The translations under genes and the position numbers were made by a program. Below the pieces are notes generated by a model. It saw nothing but the letters and a program-made list of their open reading frames with translations. It was not told the origin of the DNA and made no database searches. Below, in pieces: positions 10,801 to 18,070 of a DNA stretch of 64,000 nucleotides; positions within the stretch are counted from its first letter, which is position 1, and each line of letters begins with the position of its first letter. Location: contig NZ_AGUF01000052.1 in assembly GCF_000236785.1 (NCBI RefSeq), forward strand, positions 1-64,000, given 5' to 3'. The DNA is from Achromobacter arsenitoxydans SY8 (GTDB taxonomy: Bacteria > Pseudomonadota > Gammaproteobacteria > Burkholderiales > Burkholderiaceae_B).

Positions 10801-13800
10801 GCCCTGCAGCGTATAGCCGTCGGTGAAGAACTGCATGCCGGTCACGGCCTGTTCGCCCGCGACCGTGACCGCGCCGCCCGCTGCGCCGCCAAACACGGCG
10901 AAGCTGCCGCCCCAGGTCTGGCTGAGTTGTCCGGCCTGGTTGGTCCAGTTGGTCGATCCCGCCTGCCAGGTGCCGGCGCCGCCCGCCAGCGTGCCGTCCG
11001 CCAGCTGCTTCACGCCGTTCCAGAACTGCACGCTGCTGTCGCTGGTTTGCACCACCAGGTTCACCTGCTGGTTGACGGCGGTCTGGATCTGCAGATTCGA
11101 TGGCACGGTGCCCGGGGGCAGGGAGCCCAGCGCCAGCCCGTTGTCCGTAAGCAGTCCGGTGTAGGTGATAAGGCGATAGACGCCTTCGCCGAATCCGCCC
11201 TTGTCGGTCACATTCAGGTCGCCGTCCAGCGTGAGATTGCCGTTGACCTGCACCAGCGTCTGCGGCGTGGCCTGCGGCGCGCCCAGCGCTACGTTGAACT
11301 GCGAGCCCTGATTCAGCGTCAGGCCGCCCATTGTCAGCGTCTGGCCGGACGTGGCCGACAGCGCGCCGCCCGATGCGATGGTGGTCAGGCCCGAGAGTAC
11401 GCCCGAGCCCGCCAGCGTCGCGCCCGCGCCCACGTTCACCTGCGAGCTGGCCAGGCTGCCATTGACGTTCAGCGTACCGCCCGCCACGTCCATGTTGCCG
11501 CTCTGCGTGTTGTTGCCGGTCAGCGTCAGGCTGCCCGACCCGGCCTTGACGAAGCTGCCCGCGCCGGAAAGCGCGCCGCCGAACATCGAATCCGCGTTGT
11601 CCTGTCCCATCCGCACGGTCGCGCCAGCGCCCAGGTCCAGTCTGCCGGCGCCAGCAAGCGACCCAAAGGTCTCGCTGTCGGCCAGACGCAGCACGGTGCC
11701 GCCGCTCAGATTGACGGAGAGGGCGTCGGCCAGCGCCTGCCCGCCACGCGCTTCGACGGTGCCGGACAGCAGGTTCAGCCCGCCTGTGAAGGTGTTCACC
11801 CCGCTCAGCACCAGTGTGCTGGCATTGGCCGCCACGTCCACGCTGCCGGCGCCGCTGATGGCGCCGCCATAGGTGGCGTCGGCACCCTGGGCGATCACCA
11901 GTTTCGAGTTGTTCAGCACGCTCGCGCCCAGGCTTCCGGCGCCAGCCTGCACGGTTCCGCTGGCGATCGTGGTGCCGGCATGGCTGTTGGCGCCTGTCAG
12001 TGTCAGCGTGCCTGTGCCGTTCATGACCAACCGACCGGGCCCGGCGATCGCGCCGCCCAGCCCGACATCGTTGGCGCCCCCCACCGTCAGGTTGCCGTTG
12101 AGCGCGACGTTGTTCACGAAATTGCGCGCAGCCGTGCTTTGGAAGCCGGCATCGCCGCCGACCGTTAGCGTGCCGCCGCCCAGTGCCGTGTCGCTGGCCG
12201 CAACCAGGGTGCCCGCGTTCAGCGCCACGCCGCCCGTGTGGGTGTTGTTGCCGGACAGCGTGAGCGCGCCCGCGTCGTTCAACGCGATGGCGCCGCCACC
12301 GCTCAGCGCGCCGGACAGGTTCAGCGTCTGACCGCTTGTCGCGATGCCCAGCGTGCTGCCCAGGCGGATGCCGTTGGCCACCGTCAGGTTGCCGGCCGCC
12401 AACGTCGACGCGCCTTGCACGTCCAGCAGACCCGTGCCCAGGCCCTGCGCATTCGCCAACGTCAGCGTGCCCGCATTGAGCAGTACGCCGCCCGTGTGCG
12501 TGTTTGCCGCCGACAAGGTCAGCCCGGCGCCGCCGTTCTTGACCAGCGTGCCGTTGCCCGACAGCGCTCCGGCCAGCGTGAGGTCCTGCGAGCCGCCAAT
12601 TGTCAGCCGATCGTTCAGCACGAACTGGTTGCCCAGGCTGACGGGGGCGGCGCTGTCCACCGTGGCGGCGCCCGCCACGGTGATCAAGCCCGTGCCCAAT
12701 GCATTATTCGCGCCCGCAACCACCGTTCCGGCATTGAGGGCGCCGCCGCCGAAGCTGTTGACGCCATTGAGCGTCAGCGTGCCTGCGCCTGACTTGACCA
12801 GCGTCCCGCCCGCGCCGGACAGCGCGCCGTTCAGCGTCAAGTTGTTGTCCCCGGTCACGGTCAAGGCATTGCCAAGCGTGAAGTTGTTGGCCAGGACCGA
12901 GCCCGTGCCCGTCGCGCTGCCTGCCAGCGTCGTCGCGCCGCTGACATTCACCGCGCCCGTGCCGAAGGCGCCCGAAGCGCCCACGTTCACTGTGCCGCCC
13001 GCCAGCGTCGTGCCGCCAGCGTAGGTGTTGGCGCCGTTGAGAGTCAGCACGCCCGCGCCCGTCTTGACCAGGGATCCGCCTGCGCTGATCGGACCGTTCA
13101 AGGTCAGCGCATCGGCGCCGTTGAGGGTCAGCGCATTGTTCAGCACGATGGCGTTCTGCAAGGCCACATTGGTGGACGAGGCCAGCGTCGCCGCCCCGTT
13201 GACCGTCAATGGGCCGGCGCCCAGCGCCGCGTCGTTGCCGACGATCAGGCCGCCCGCGCCGAGGCGCGTTGCGCCATGCGAATTTGCGCCCGTCAGCGTC
13301 AGGACCCCGGCGCCGCTCTTGACCAGCGCGGCGCTTCCCGACAGCGCGCCCGACAGGGTCAGGGCGGCCGGATTCGTCAGCGCCAGGTCGGCGTTCAGCA
13401 CGACGTTGTTGGACAGATTGGTCGCGCTGCCCGCCTGCAGGGCCGATGCGCCATACACCACCAGGTCTCCCAGCCCAAGTGCGCTGTTCCCGCCCAGCGC
13501 CAGACCACCGCCACCCAGCCGCACGCCGCCAATGTGCGTGTTCGCCCCATTGAGCGTCAGCACGCCCGCGCCCGACTTGTCGAGCGCGCCGGCGCCAGCG
13601 ATAACGCCGGACAGCGTGAGGTTGTTGGCGCCCTGGACGCCCAGACCGCCCGCATTGAGCTGAATCGCGTTGGCCAGCGAGAGTCCGGCAACGGAAGGCG
13701 CCAGCGCGCCGCCATTGCCAGTCAGCGTGCCCGTGCCGAAGGCCAGGTTGTTGTCGAAATTGACCAGGCCGCCGTTCAGCGTCGCCTGGCTGCTGACGAG

Positions 13801-14796
13801 CGGCCCGTTGATCGTCCAGGTGCCGCCGTTCACCCGCAGATTGCTGAAGTTCCGGTACACGGCCGAGCTGGCCGTGCCAGTGCCGCTTACGCCAGCAGCG
13901 CCCGGGTTTTGCAGTACGAGGGTGTTGTTGCCGTTAGCGCCGCCGTCCACGGTTCCGCCCATGGCAAATCCCAGCGCAACGCTCGCGTTCAGCCCGGCCA
14001 CCGAGGCGTCCACGCCAATGGCGGCGCCGCCCGCCGTCACGGAAGATCCCGTTACGGCGGTGAACGTGTTGGTGCTGTTCTGCCCCATGCTCACGCTGCC
14101 GTTGATGGCCCCGGCGTTGACAAAGCTGTTGCCGGTGACCGACCGGCCCAGCCCGACCCGTCCGTTGATCACGCCGCCGGCGGCGTTGTTCACGGTGATC
14201 GGCGCGCCGCCGTAGGCGGCAATGACCGGCGTGGCGGCAGGCAGCAGCCCGGCCAGGACACCCGGCTTTGCGCTGATGATGCCCGTGTTGTCGATGTTGA
14301 TGCTGCCCGCGGCGTTGCTCTGCAGGATGAGGGCGCTGCCCTCGACGGTATTGAGCAGGGAGAGGCCCAGCACCGATAGCCCGGCGCCGTACAGCGTGCC
14401 GCTGTTGTTGACGCGCACCGCGCCGCCGTTGGTCGCGTTGCCCATCATGACGCCCGATGTGCCAAGCGCAGCCAGCGCCAGCGTCGGATCGACCAGCCCC
14501 TGGTTTGTGAGGGTGGTGTTGCGCCCAGTGAGCTTGATGGCCGCGGCGCCGGGCAGGCTGACGGCAGGCCCGGAAGATTGTCCGGTCGCCGTCACCTGGA
14601 CCGTGACGTCATTGGCGCTGCTGGTGACCGTGTTCGGGTTCAGCAGGCTGAATGCGTCATTGCAGATGATGGTCGTGCCGGTCGTCGTGCATGCCAGCGC
14701 GGCGGGAACGGGCGCCAGCAGTACGGCCAGCACGCGCCAGACGTAGTTCAGGCCCAGGGGAACCAGGGGACAGCCATGCCGGTGGCCAAGTCTCAT
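1894..14796 (-). CDS. Giant type V (classical) autotransporter adhesin with PATR repeats
   Basis: Intact reading frame of 4,300 residues. The ATG at 14796 is chosen because GGAG stands 5 bp upstream and it opens directly on a signal peptide (NYVWRVLAVLLAPVPAALA); an in-frame ATG at 14847 lacks both. The passenger is a long beta-solenoid: I count about 34 copies of the autotransporter-associated motif of the form GAGTLTLNGANTYAGGTTL. Three larger modules begin with QFWNG or QFWQG followed by W..NWT, FAVF/GVFEG and a DGYTLQ/AGG segment, near residues 1260, 2485 and 3417. A helical linker and then a C-terminal beta-barrel of about 280 residues (from NVWTEVLGNW) end in a terminal Phe (NVRWRF), as required for outer-membrane assembly. 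The product should be a surface adhesin or aggregation factor. No RGD and no protease triad were noticed. A GC hairpin at 1857-1881 follows the stop, without a T-tract. Confidence 0.95.
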   Translation of the reverse strand: MRLGHRHGCPLVPLGLNYVWRVLAVLLAPVPAALACTTTGTTIICNDAFSLLNPNTVTSSANDVTVQVTATGQSSGPAVSLPGAAAIKLTGRNTTLTNQGLVDPTLALAALGTSGVMMGNATNGGAVRVNNSGTLYGAGLSVLGLSLLNTVEGSALILQSNAAGSINIDNTGIISAKPGVLAGLLPAATPVIAAYGGAPITVNNAAGGVINGRVGLGRSVTGNSFVNAGAINGSVSMGQNSTNTFTAVTGSSVTAGGAAIGVDASVAGLNASVALGFAMGGTVDGGANGNNTLVLQNPGAAGVSGTGTASSAVYRNFSNLRVNGGTWTINGPLVSSQATLNGGLVNFDNNLAFGTGTLTGNGGALAPSVAGLSLANAIQLNAGGLGVQGANNLTLSGVIAGAGALDKSGAGVLTLNGANTHIGGVRLGGGGLALGGNSALGLGDLVVYGASALQAGSATNLSNNVVLNADLALTNPAALTLSGALSGSAALVKSGAGVLTLTGANSHGATRLGAGGLIVGNDAALGAGPLTVNGAATLASSTNVALQNAIVLNNALTLNGADALTLNGPISAGGSLVKTGAGVLTLNGANTYAGGTTLAGGTVNVGASGAFGTGAVNVSGATTLAGSATGTGSVLANNFTLGNALTVTGDNNLTLNGALSGAGGTLVKSGAGTLTLNGVNSFGGGALNAGTVVAGANNALGTGLITVAGAATVDSAAPVSLGNQFVLNDRLTIGGSQDLTLAGALSGNGTLVKNGGAGLTLSAANTHTGGVLLNAGTLTLANAQGLGTGLLDVQGASTLAAGNLTVANGIRLGSTLGIATSGQTLNLSGALSGGGAIALNDAGALTLSGNNTHTGGVALNAGTLVAASDTALGGGTLTVGGDAGFQSTAARNFVNNVALNGNLTVGGANDVGLGGAIAGPGRLVMNGTGTLTLTGANSHAGTTIASGTVQAGAGSLGASVLNNSKLVIAQGADATYGGAISGAGSVDVAANASTLVLSGVNTFTGGLNLLSGTVEARGGQALADALSVNLSGGTVLRLADSETFGSLAGAGRLDLGAGATVRMGQDNADSMFGGALSGAGSFVKAGSGSLTLTGNNTQSGNMDVAGGTLNVNGSLASSQVNVGAGATLAGSGVLSGLTTIASGGALSATSGQTLTMGGLTLNQGSQFNVALGAPQATPQTLVQVNGNLTLDGDLNVTDKGGFGEGVYRLITYTGLLTDNGLALGSLPPGTVPSNLQIQTAVNQQVNLVVQTSDSSVQFWNGVKQLADGTLAGGAGTWQAGSTNWTNQAGQLSQTWGGSFAVFGGAAGGAVTVAGEQAVTGMQFFTDGYTLQGGALRLAADASNFRVDPTLTGTINSVIRGAGALNKRDQGTLVLGGANEYTGGTQISEGVLQVSADNNLGAAGTAVRFGGGTLRVTGTGYTGTTRAIDVGAGAGFDIADAGNVFTLNQALSGAGRLTKSGAGTLALGGDNSAIGGVTLAGGTIAAGSNTALGSGVFDVTGSGALDASAAVALANDVAIGAGATLTNPGSNDLTLNGVVSGANGALSKTGAGTLTLNGENTYGGGTALSGGAIRVGSNAALGAGALNVNGAAGLLSDGSYALDNAISLGANLTAGGAGNLTLNNAIAGSGTLIKSGAGSLTLNGVNTHAATRLDSGLLVLGNNAALGAGLLSVTGDAALEGAGNLALDNAVEVTAGADLTLAQTHDTELLGTIGGAGGLIVGGPGTTLTLAGANAYQGGTQLNGGNLRLGQDASLGTGALLVNADASLSGAQPGPALTVANGVTLSAALNVTGDRDITLSGGIDGAGALAKSGASTLTLDAANSYAGGTTLSAGVLRAGNDAALGTGALTVAGAATLASDQAVALANNVVLEQTLALDATNGLRLNGEISGAGGLTATGAGALTLAGANTYAGGTRIDGGTLRVGADTSLGSGVLTVNGAAALQGLDTAVTLANAIVLDGAPLAVSGGQDIALAGTVSGSGAISKLDGNTLTLSGDNAYQGGTTLAQGLIVAGSDQALGAGALTVSGDAALDATQAVTLNNGIVLSGGDLTVNGSQDLTLAGGISGGNGLIKNGGATLALSGDNTYAGGTTLAGGALIAGSDTALGAGALTVTGGATLSAADGVSLANAVVLDNALTVDGAGNWTLGGDISGNAGLVKTGAGTLTLAGNNSYAGGTQLQAGAITGDSNSIAGPVATSAGTTLTFNQDASGAYSGVLSGAGNVEKSGTGALTLSGANTLTGAIGVAQGTLATQGSNIISSASGVRIDDGATLQLTGAESIAALSGAGKLQVDGSLALGGDVDSSFGGDLAGAGSLTKVGTGTLALGGASSHTGVFDINSGTVRLTGTLASSGVNVNGPSAILTGSGTANGAVNVNNGGRLSVNSAAPGALTVGALTLDNASSINAVLGAANASSLINVHGDVDLNGTLNIEGTPDFGVGVYRVITYSGAATSMNLALGALPPGVISLQTNVAGQVNVLNESQAGEIQFWQGGSGAWDSVAQNWTDAAGTASAWGSRFGVFEGEAGTVAVAGTQTFQGLQFSTDGYTLAGGALNATPGSDGVATLRVEAGMTATLDTSVAGNATIAKRDGGTLVFSQANSYVGDTRLEGGVLQISADDQLGDATNRVVFDGGTLRYAGESAGSTARDFTLEGAGAIDVATSPYTVTGLVSGVDPAATLTKTGAGTLVLAGANTYVGGTLLQAGEIKVSTDTALGSGTLTAADGTTLSNDVAVALANNVGLQGDVTFANGAAMTLSGEVAGPGGLIKTGPGTLTLANANSYQGDTRLDAGQITVGASGALGTGTLVAADGTALDASTTATLQNDVVLNGALALPGSADLTLNGGIGGTGSLVKNGTDTLALNGANSFQGGVALNSGTLALGSDTALGVGQLSAADGTTLTTSVPVSAANGITLAGITTITGAGLSLNGQIAGAGGLVKDGAGVLTLTGDNSYQGGTRLAGGTLALGSDTAVGTGTLTAAGGTTLLGLGVSLDNTVQLEGPVTVGGSGDLALNGVVGGTGPLTKTGSSTLTLGNANTYAGGTVLADGAIIAGNNAALGTGGLTVAGPGTLQAGASGIALGNDIALDAPLTVSGANDLTLAGDITGGGSLVKADGSTLTLTGQNQYTGGTTLTGGTLAGNTGSLTGNIATAAGTTVVFNQNAGDGAYAGAITGGGGLVKNGGDVVTLTGANTYTGGTLVNAGTLAGNAGSLQGNITVVDGSAIVFDQNGVDGTYAGNISTTGNNTGTLTKDGNAALTLTGNNNVGGGTTVNSGTLRVDGTLTGGGVTVNAGANLGGSGAVVADVELEDDAHLVAGTPGNPISFARSLALSNGTQLDFTLGTPNSATTAVTVAQDLRLDGVLNIADGGNLGTGVYRLFAYGGTLTDNALQYGTLPSGLAASQLTLQTQPNQINLVLESQPGEIQFWNGAKTTPDGIIAGGSGAWSAAGTNWTDASGATAETWNGKYAVFSGAAGTVSIEGAQNVTGLQFLTDGYTLQAGAAGAIAVAQAQAPIRVENGATATISAPITGAGGIEKSNGGTLILEGANTYTGNTAIRSGVLQVSADDQLGNGGAVSIDGGTLRIADPAYATTARNISLDGAGGGIDVVAAGQTFTLNQAINGSGALIKQGDGTLVLNGVNGYTGGTLIAGGTLEGNSASIQGAVDTSAGTTLHVNQASDGALTGPVRGAGQLVKEGDGALTLAGVSSYTGGTQVNAGTLIGDTSSLQGAIANNATLVFNQGEDGAFAGNLSGSGNLVKQGGGLLAVNGDHTYSGNATIEAGTVQLGSAQSPATLPASVQVNPGATLTGNGAIASLTNAGTVQSEPASGGGLKISNSFSNAAGATLAVNVGPESATNVHVAGSATLDGALQVTSTAPLTAGSVYTVLTADQGVQGSFASATLPELAFLDGSVAYDPNNVTVSFQRNDTGFESVAETSNQSAVAQALGRSDPGSPLYASILGLSRDQASAAFRQLSGDSHASLASALVRSSESVRTLPMNHLRDSLRSEGRGQACGGPGRSAGGYAEQFSCQRNVWTEVLGNWQSQDGDGNAPSYRQRTGGVLAGGDIRVGDGWRVGMALGYQDSTIWQDSRNAKADVDSYSITLFGGKSFVRPGGSAWNVMAGAAYSWQDIETRRNLAIGGNGQELKADYDGNTTQIFGELGYAMPVAPNATIEPFVGAAWIKQRTGGFSEDGGSAALSAGSESNDVTTTTVGVRGNLDTQIAGAPARLRATLGWRHAMGDVDPERTMAFSTGPSFTVAGTPIARDAAVAELGAEVSVSKNAAIGLSYQGQFGNGSRENAGFLNVRWRF

Positions 14797-14958
14797 GACA
14801 GCTCCAGAAACAGAAGGAGCCTTCCCCGTTTCGCAAGCGTCAACCATTCCGAAACGGAAAAAGCGGTTGCTGCAACTCAGGAAACCAAGCGGCGGTGTGT
14901 TTTTGTTCCTGCCGCTGAATTAGGGGTCAGTGTTGGGGGCAAAGGCAGGGCGAGGCTG

Positions 14959-14985
14959 TTAATAATCTGCGTTAAAGGTAACCAA
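14959..14985 (-). other. Possible 8-codon leader ORF upstream of the autotransporter
   Basis: On the minus strand TAAGGAG stands four bases before a TTG codon at 14985. The frame reads MVTFNADY and stops with TAA at 14959-14961, about 160 bp before the autotransporter ATG. A near-perfect ribosome-binding site in front of so short a frame suggests either a translated leader peptide or the scar of a lost gene. There is no evidence of expression. Confidence 0.25.
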
Positions 14986-15321
14986 TAATCTCCTTAAAAA
15001 TACGGATTATCTCTTGATGAAACACACGATAAGTTACTAACGTTTCTTATGGAATTGTCTGTTGAAAATAATGCGGCGGCGCAATATAAGGTGGCTTGTT
15101 TGGCCGAAAAAAAGAAAATATCCAGATAATTCGATTCGCAATGATTGTCATGTTATATACATAAGTCATTGATTTTAGTTGCTTTTAGTCTGCGACACTG
15201 CGCGCACTAGAAAGTGGGTTGGCATCCTGCATAGTCTAGATATTTATTATCGGGAATGAGATTTGCTGAGAAATAGTAGTAATTTTCAGAAAACACCGGA
15301 TTATATGGATCTGCAATTCGC

Positions 15322-15367
15322 GAAAAAAATTCGTAAAAAATCCCCGGAGACAGGAGTCATCCGGGGA
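15322..15367 (-). terminator. Rho-independent terminator of the GNAT-azoreductase unit
   Basis: Inverted arms TCCCCGG (15341-15347) and CCGGGGA (15361-15367) form a 7-bp stem with a 13-nt loop. Read on the minus strand, the stem is followed at once by TTTTTT and, after ACGAA, a second T-run. It lies about 50 bp past the azoreductase stop at 15418, so it ends that transcript before the autotransporter regulatory region. Confidence 0.85.
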
Positions 15368-15417
15368 GAATCCGAAACGTATTCCGGCGCCATTCGCAAG
15401 CAAGCGTAAACGAGGGG

Positions 15418-16059
15418 TCAGACGCTCATTTCGGGCTGTTGCGCGGCAAACGAAATGCCTTCGATGGCGGCTTCGGCGCGCTCTCGGGCCGCTTCAAGCA
15501 GCGCCGGCCCGCGCGCCGTCCCCTCGACCGAAACGAACGTGACCTGCCTGAGCCCGATGGTCGCCAGGACATGCCGTAGATAGGGCGTCAGAAAGTCCGG
15601 CTGCCGAGCCTCGTCGCCGCTGAACGCGCCGCCCGACGAAATCGCCACATACACCGGACGATCTTCCAGCACGCCCACCTTGTTTCCCTGCGGCGTGATG
15701 CGGAACGTGCTGCGCACCCGCACCACGTGGTCCAGCCAGGACTTGAGCGACGACGGGACGGTGAAGTTGTGCATGGGCGTGGCCAGCACGATGTGGCTTG
15801 CGTCCGCCAGCATCTGGATCAGGCGGGCGGATGCCTTCAAAGACCCGCGGCCCAGCACATCGTGGGCCGGATCCGCCGGCGCGGCCAGCGCGGCGGCGTA
15901 ATCGCTGTCGGCATGGGCCAGCGTGGTGGCGTCGAATTCCACGATGTCCAGGCCGTCTGCTGGTCCGGTGTGCGTCAGGCGGTCGACAATGCGCTGCGAC
16001 AGGCGATAGCTTTCAGAGGCGAGTCCACGCGGACTGCAACGGATACGCAGGATGCTCAT
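15418..16059 (-). CDS. azoR: FMN-dependent NADH:quinone oxidoreductase / azoreductase
   Basis: 213-residue flavodoxin-like protein of the AzoR family (usual length about 200). Expected function: FMN-bound two-electron reduction of quinones and azo compounds with NAD(P)H in the cytoplasm. Family signs are the N-terminal phosphate loop (RCSPRGLASESYRLSQ), the FMN-contacting segment ATPMHNFTVPSSLKSWLDHV, and the SSGGAFSG loop. The ATG at 16059 overlaps the stop of the upstream acetyltransferase by four bases (ATGA), so translation is probably coupled. The same frame stays open further upstream, but that stretch lies over the neighbouring genes. A strong terminator follows. The pair is divergent from the MocR gene and probably under its control. 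Confidence 0.88.
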   Translation of the reverse strand: MSILRIRCSPRGLASESYRLSQRIVDRLTHTGPADGLDIVEFDATTLAHADSDYAAALAAPADPAHDVLGRGSLKASARLIQMLADASHIVLATPMHNFTVPSSLKSWLDHVVRVRSTFRITPQGNKVGVLEDRPVYVAISSGGAFSGDEARQPDFLTPYLRHVLATIGLRQVTFVSVEGTARGPALLEAARERAEAAIEGISFAAQQPEMSV

Positions 16060-16517
16060 GCGGGTAATGCTCCCAGAGGTTTGCTGAAACGGATGGCGCT
16101 GGTCAGAAGGCCTTGCCGGAAATAGAAGCGCTGTGCGAGCGCGTTGCCCAGTCCCGTATCGAGTACGAGCCTGTCGCAGCCGGAATCGCGCGCCAGCTCG
16201 TCCAGCGCGCCGATGAGCCGGGCGCCCCAACGGCCGCCGCGACGGCTTTCGTCGACCACCAGGTCGTCGATGTACAGGAATCGGCCGTAGATCAGGTTTT
16301 CCTGATGGCGATAGCCGGCCAGCGCAATCGCCGCGCCGTCCTGCACGGCGGCCAGCAGGCGGTAGTGTTCCTGGCGCATGCGGCCGATGCGCTGGATAAA
16401 GTCTGCTTCGTCCGACAGATGGGGACGCAGCGCGCGCATCAGCGGCAGGCAGGCCCGAAGTTCTTCGGGCGTTTCCAGGTGACGCAAGACGGGTTCCGTC
16501 TTGGATGTGGTGTTCAT
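16056..16517 (-). CDS. GNAT family N-acetyltransferase
   Basis: 153 residues with the GNAT fold. The acetyl-CoA-binding motif A is seen as LYIDDLVVDESRRGGRWGAR (R/Q-x-x-G-x-G/A type loop), followed by LIGALDELARDSGCDRLVLDTG and a C-terminal aromatic strand (RFYFRQGL). The substrate cannot be read from sequence. It is the first gene of a two-gene unit with azoR (ATGA overlap) and faces the MocR gene across 114 bp. The start at 16517 matches family length. A small-molecule detoxification or modification role beside the quinone reductase is a reasonable inference. Confidence 0.85.
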   Translation of the reverse strand: MNTTSKTEPVLRHLETPEELRACLPLMRALRPHLSDEADFIQRIGRMRQEHYRLLAAVQDGAAIALAGYRHQENLIYGRFLYIDDLVVDESRRGGRWGARLIGALDELARDSGCDRLVLDTGLGNALAQRFYFRQGLLTSAIRFSKPLGALPA

Positions 16518-16589
16518 TCGATGGTTGCCTGAAAGGAGGGCGGCTGCGGATGTCCGCCCCTTGCTCAGCACCCATCTTAGAAAGCGCAT

Positions 16590-16635
16590 GCCATAATTTG
16601 AAGGGCCATAAAGGCCAATTTGGACTATGCCATGA
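16590..16635 (+). promoter_or_regulatory. Triple GCCATRA repeat at the MocR promoter (putative autoregulatory operator)
   Basis: Three direct repeats on the plus strand: GCCATAA at 16590 and 16605 and GCCATGA at 16629. The last one contains the ATG of the MocR gene, and GACTATGCCATGAT (16623-16636) is matched at 13 of 14 positions at 18644-18657. MocR regulators bind direct repeats in their own promoters. CATAAT at 16592 may serve as the -10 element. Confidence 0.6.
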
Positions 16636-18056
16636 TTCCTTCCCGCCCCGACGGCCTGCTGTCCCTGTCCGGCGCCAGCGGCATCCCGCTGTACCGTCAG
16701 GTCTATGAGCGCTTCCGCAGCGCAATCGCCGAAGGCACGCTCAAGCCTGGCGACCGTATTCCGTCGGCGCGCGCGCTGGCCAAAGAAATCGGCGTGGCGC
16801 GCGGCACCATCGAGGTCGCGTACTCGCTTCTTGCCGCCGAGGGCTACATCCTGGCGCGCGGCCAGGCCGGCACCATCGTCGCCCCGAATCTGCAGCCGCA
16901 GGCAAAGGCCGCGCCGGCTTCCGCGCCCCGGGCCGCCAGCCGCCCCGACGCCGCCTGGCCGCACGCGCCCGCGCCGATACCTTTCCAGATGGGCCTGCCG
17001 GCCCTGGACGCCTTTCCGCGCAAGATCTGGGCCAGGCTGGGCGCGCGCCATCTGCGCGCCACGCAGCCGCCCGACCTGGCGTATCCCGATCCCTGCGGCC
17101 TGCTGGCGCTCAGGACCGCAACCGCCGCCTACTTGCAGGTGGCGCGCGGCATCCAATGCACGCCGTCGCAGGTGTTCATCACGTCCGGCTACAACAACAC
17201 GATGCAGCTCATCCTGCAGGCGCTGTTCAAGCCGGGCGACTCGGTCTGGGTGGAGGACCCCGGCTATCCGCCGACCCGCGCGCTGCTCAGGCAGGCGGGC
17301 ATGCAGCCGGTGCCGGTGCGGGTGGACGCGGACGGCCTCGTGGTGGAGGCGGGCATCGCCGCCGAGCCGCGTGCGCGCGCGGCTGTCGTCACGCCCGCGC
17401 ATCAGAGTCCGCTGTGCCTGTCCCTGTCGCTGCCGCGCCGGCAGGCGCTGCTGGAGTGGGCCGCGCACAGCAACGCGTGGATCGTGGAAGACGACTACGA
17501 CGGCGAATACCGTTACGTCAGCCGTCCATTGCCGGCGTTGAAGAGCCTGGACCGGCAGGGGCGGGTGCTTTATGCAGGCACCTTCAGCAAGGTGCTGTTT
17601 CCCGGCTTGCGGCTGGCCTATCTGGTGGTGCCGGAAGCGCAGGCGCCGCGTTTCGAGCGGCTGTGCACGTTGCTGGCCGGCGGCGCGCCCGTGCTCATTC
17701 AGGGCATTCTGGCCTCGTTCATCAACGAAGGGCACTTCGGCCGCCATATCCAGCGCATGCGCCGCCTGTACAGCGAACGCCGCGATGGCGCGGCGGCGGG
17801 CCTATCGGCGGTGCTGGGATCGCGCCTGCGCATCGACCCGCAGCCCGGCGGGATGCACCTGGTGGCGCACATGGAAGGTCATCACACCGACCGGCCGCTG
17901 GCGGCGCGCATGCTCGAAAGCGGCCTATACGCGAACGCCTTGTCGCACTGGTCCGCGGCGCCGGACGCGCAGTCCGCGCTGCTGATGAGCTTCACGAATA
18001 TCGCGTCGGCCGACCAGGCCGAGCAACTGGCTCGGCGGATCCTGGCGCTGATGTAG
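16632..18056 (+). CDS. MocR/PdxR-type regulator (GntR HTH plus aminotransferase fold)
   Basis: 474 residues, the usual MocR length. An N-terminal GntR winged helix (about 15-80: LYRQVYERFRSAIAEGTLKP, then SARALAKEIGVARGTIEVAY) is joined by an Ala/Pro linker to a fold-type I aminotransferase domain (about 115-470). The PLP lysine motif is present as YAGTFSKVLFPGLRLAYLV, and the PLP-ring Asp/Tyr region is seen in WIVEDDYDGEYRY. Such proteins sense PLP or an amino-compound-PLP adduct and regulate neighbouring genes. I prefer the ATG at 16632 to an in-frame TTG at 16620. It sits between the GNAT-azoR unit and the AhpD-like gene, and both flanking promoter regions carry the same GCCATRA repeat set. 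The effector is unknown. Confidence 0.9.
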   Translation: MIPSRPDGLLSLSGASGIPLYRQVYERFRSAIAEGTLKPGDRIPSARALAKEIGVARGTIEVAYSLLAAEGYILARGQAGTIVAPNLQPQAKAAPASAPRAASRPDAAWPHAPAPIPFQMGLPALDAFPRKIWARLGARHLRATQPPDLAYPDPCGLLALRTATAAYLQVARGIQCTPSQVFITSGYNNTMQLILQALFKPGDSVWVEDPGYPPTRALLRQAGMQPVPVRVDADGLVVEAGIAAEPRARAAVVTPAHQSPLCLSLSLPRRQALLEWAAHSNAWIVEDDYDGEYRYVSRPLPALKSLDRQGRVLYAGTFSKVLFPGLRLAYLVVPEAQAPRFERLCTLLAGGAPVLIQGILASFINEGHFGRHIQRMRRLYSERRDGAAAGLSAVLGSRLRIDPQPGGMHLVAHMEGHHTDRPLAARMLESGLYANALSHWSAAPDAQSALLMSFTNIASADQAEQLARRILALM

Positions 18057-18070
18057 CGGGGCCGCGCGGC

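Larger units (their letters stand above)
14797..15417. promoter_or_regulatory. AT-rich intergenic region upstream of the autotransporter
   Basis: About 620 bp without a convincing gene. From about 14950 to 15340 the composition is sharply AT-rich against a high-GC background, with many A/T runs. Its position upstream of a horizontally variable surface gene suggests the autotransporter promoter and binding sites for xenogeneic silencers or virulence regulators. I could not identify a single convincing -35/-10 pair. A perfect Shine-Dalgarno sequence reads toward the autotransporter at about 14990, and a terminator for the azoreductase unit lies at the far end; both are listed separately. Confidence 0.6.

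Noticed and set aside
9856-12168. Second long antisense frame (770 codons) in the autotransporter
   Set aside because: Same cause; low-complexity composition and no ribosome site or domain.
15121-15170. Fur-box-like sequence in the AT-rich region
   Set aside because: Only partial matches to the Fur consensus; expected by chance in AT-rich DNA.
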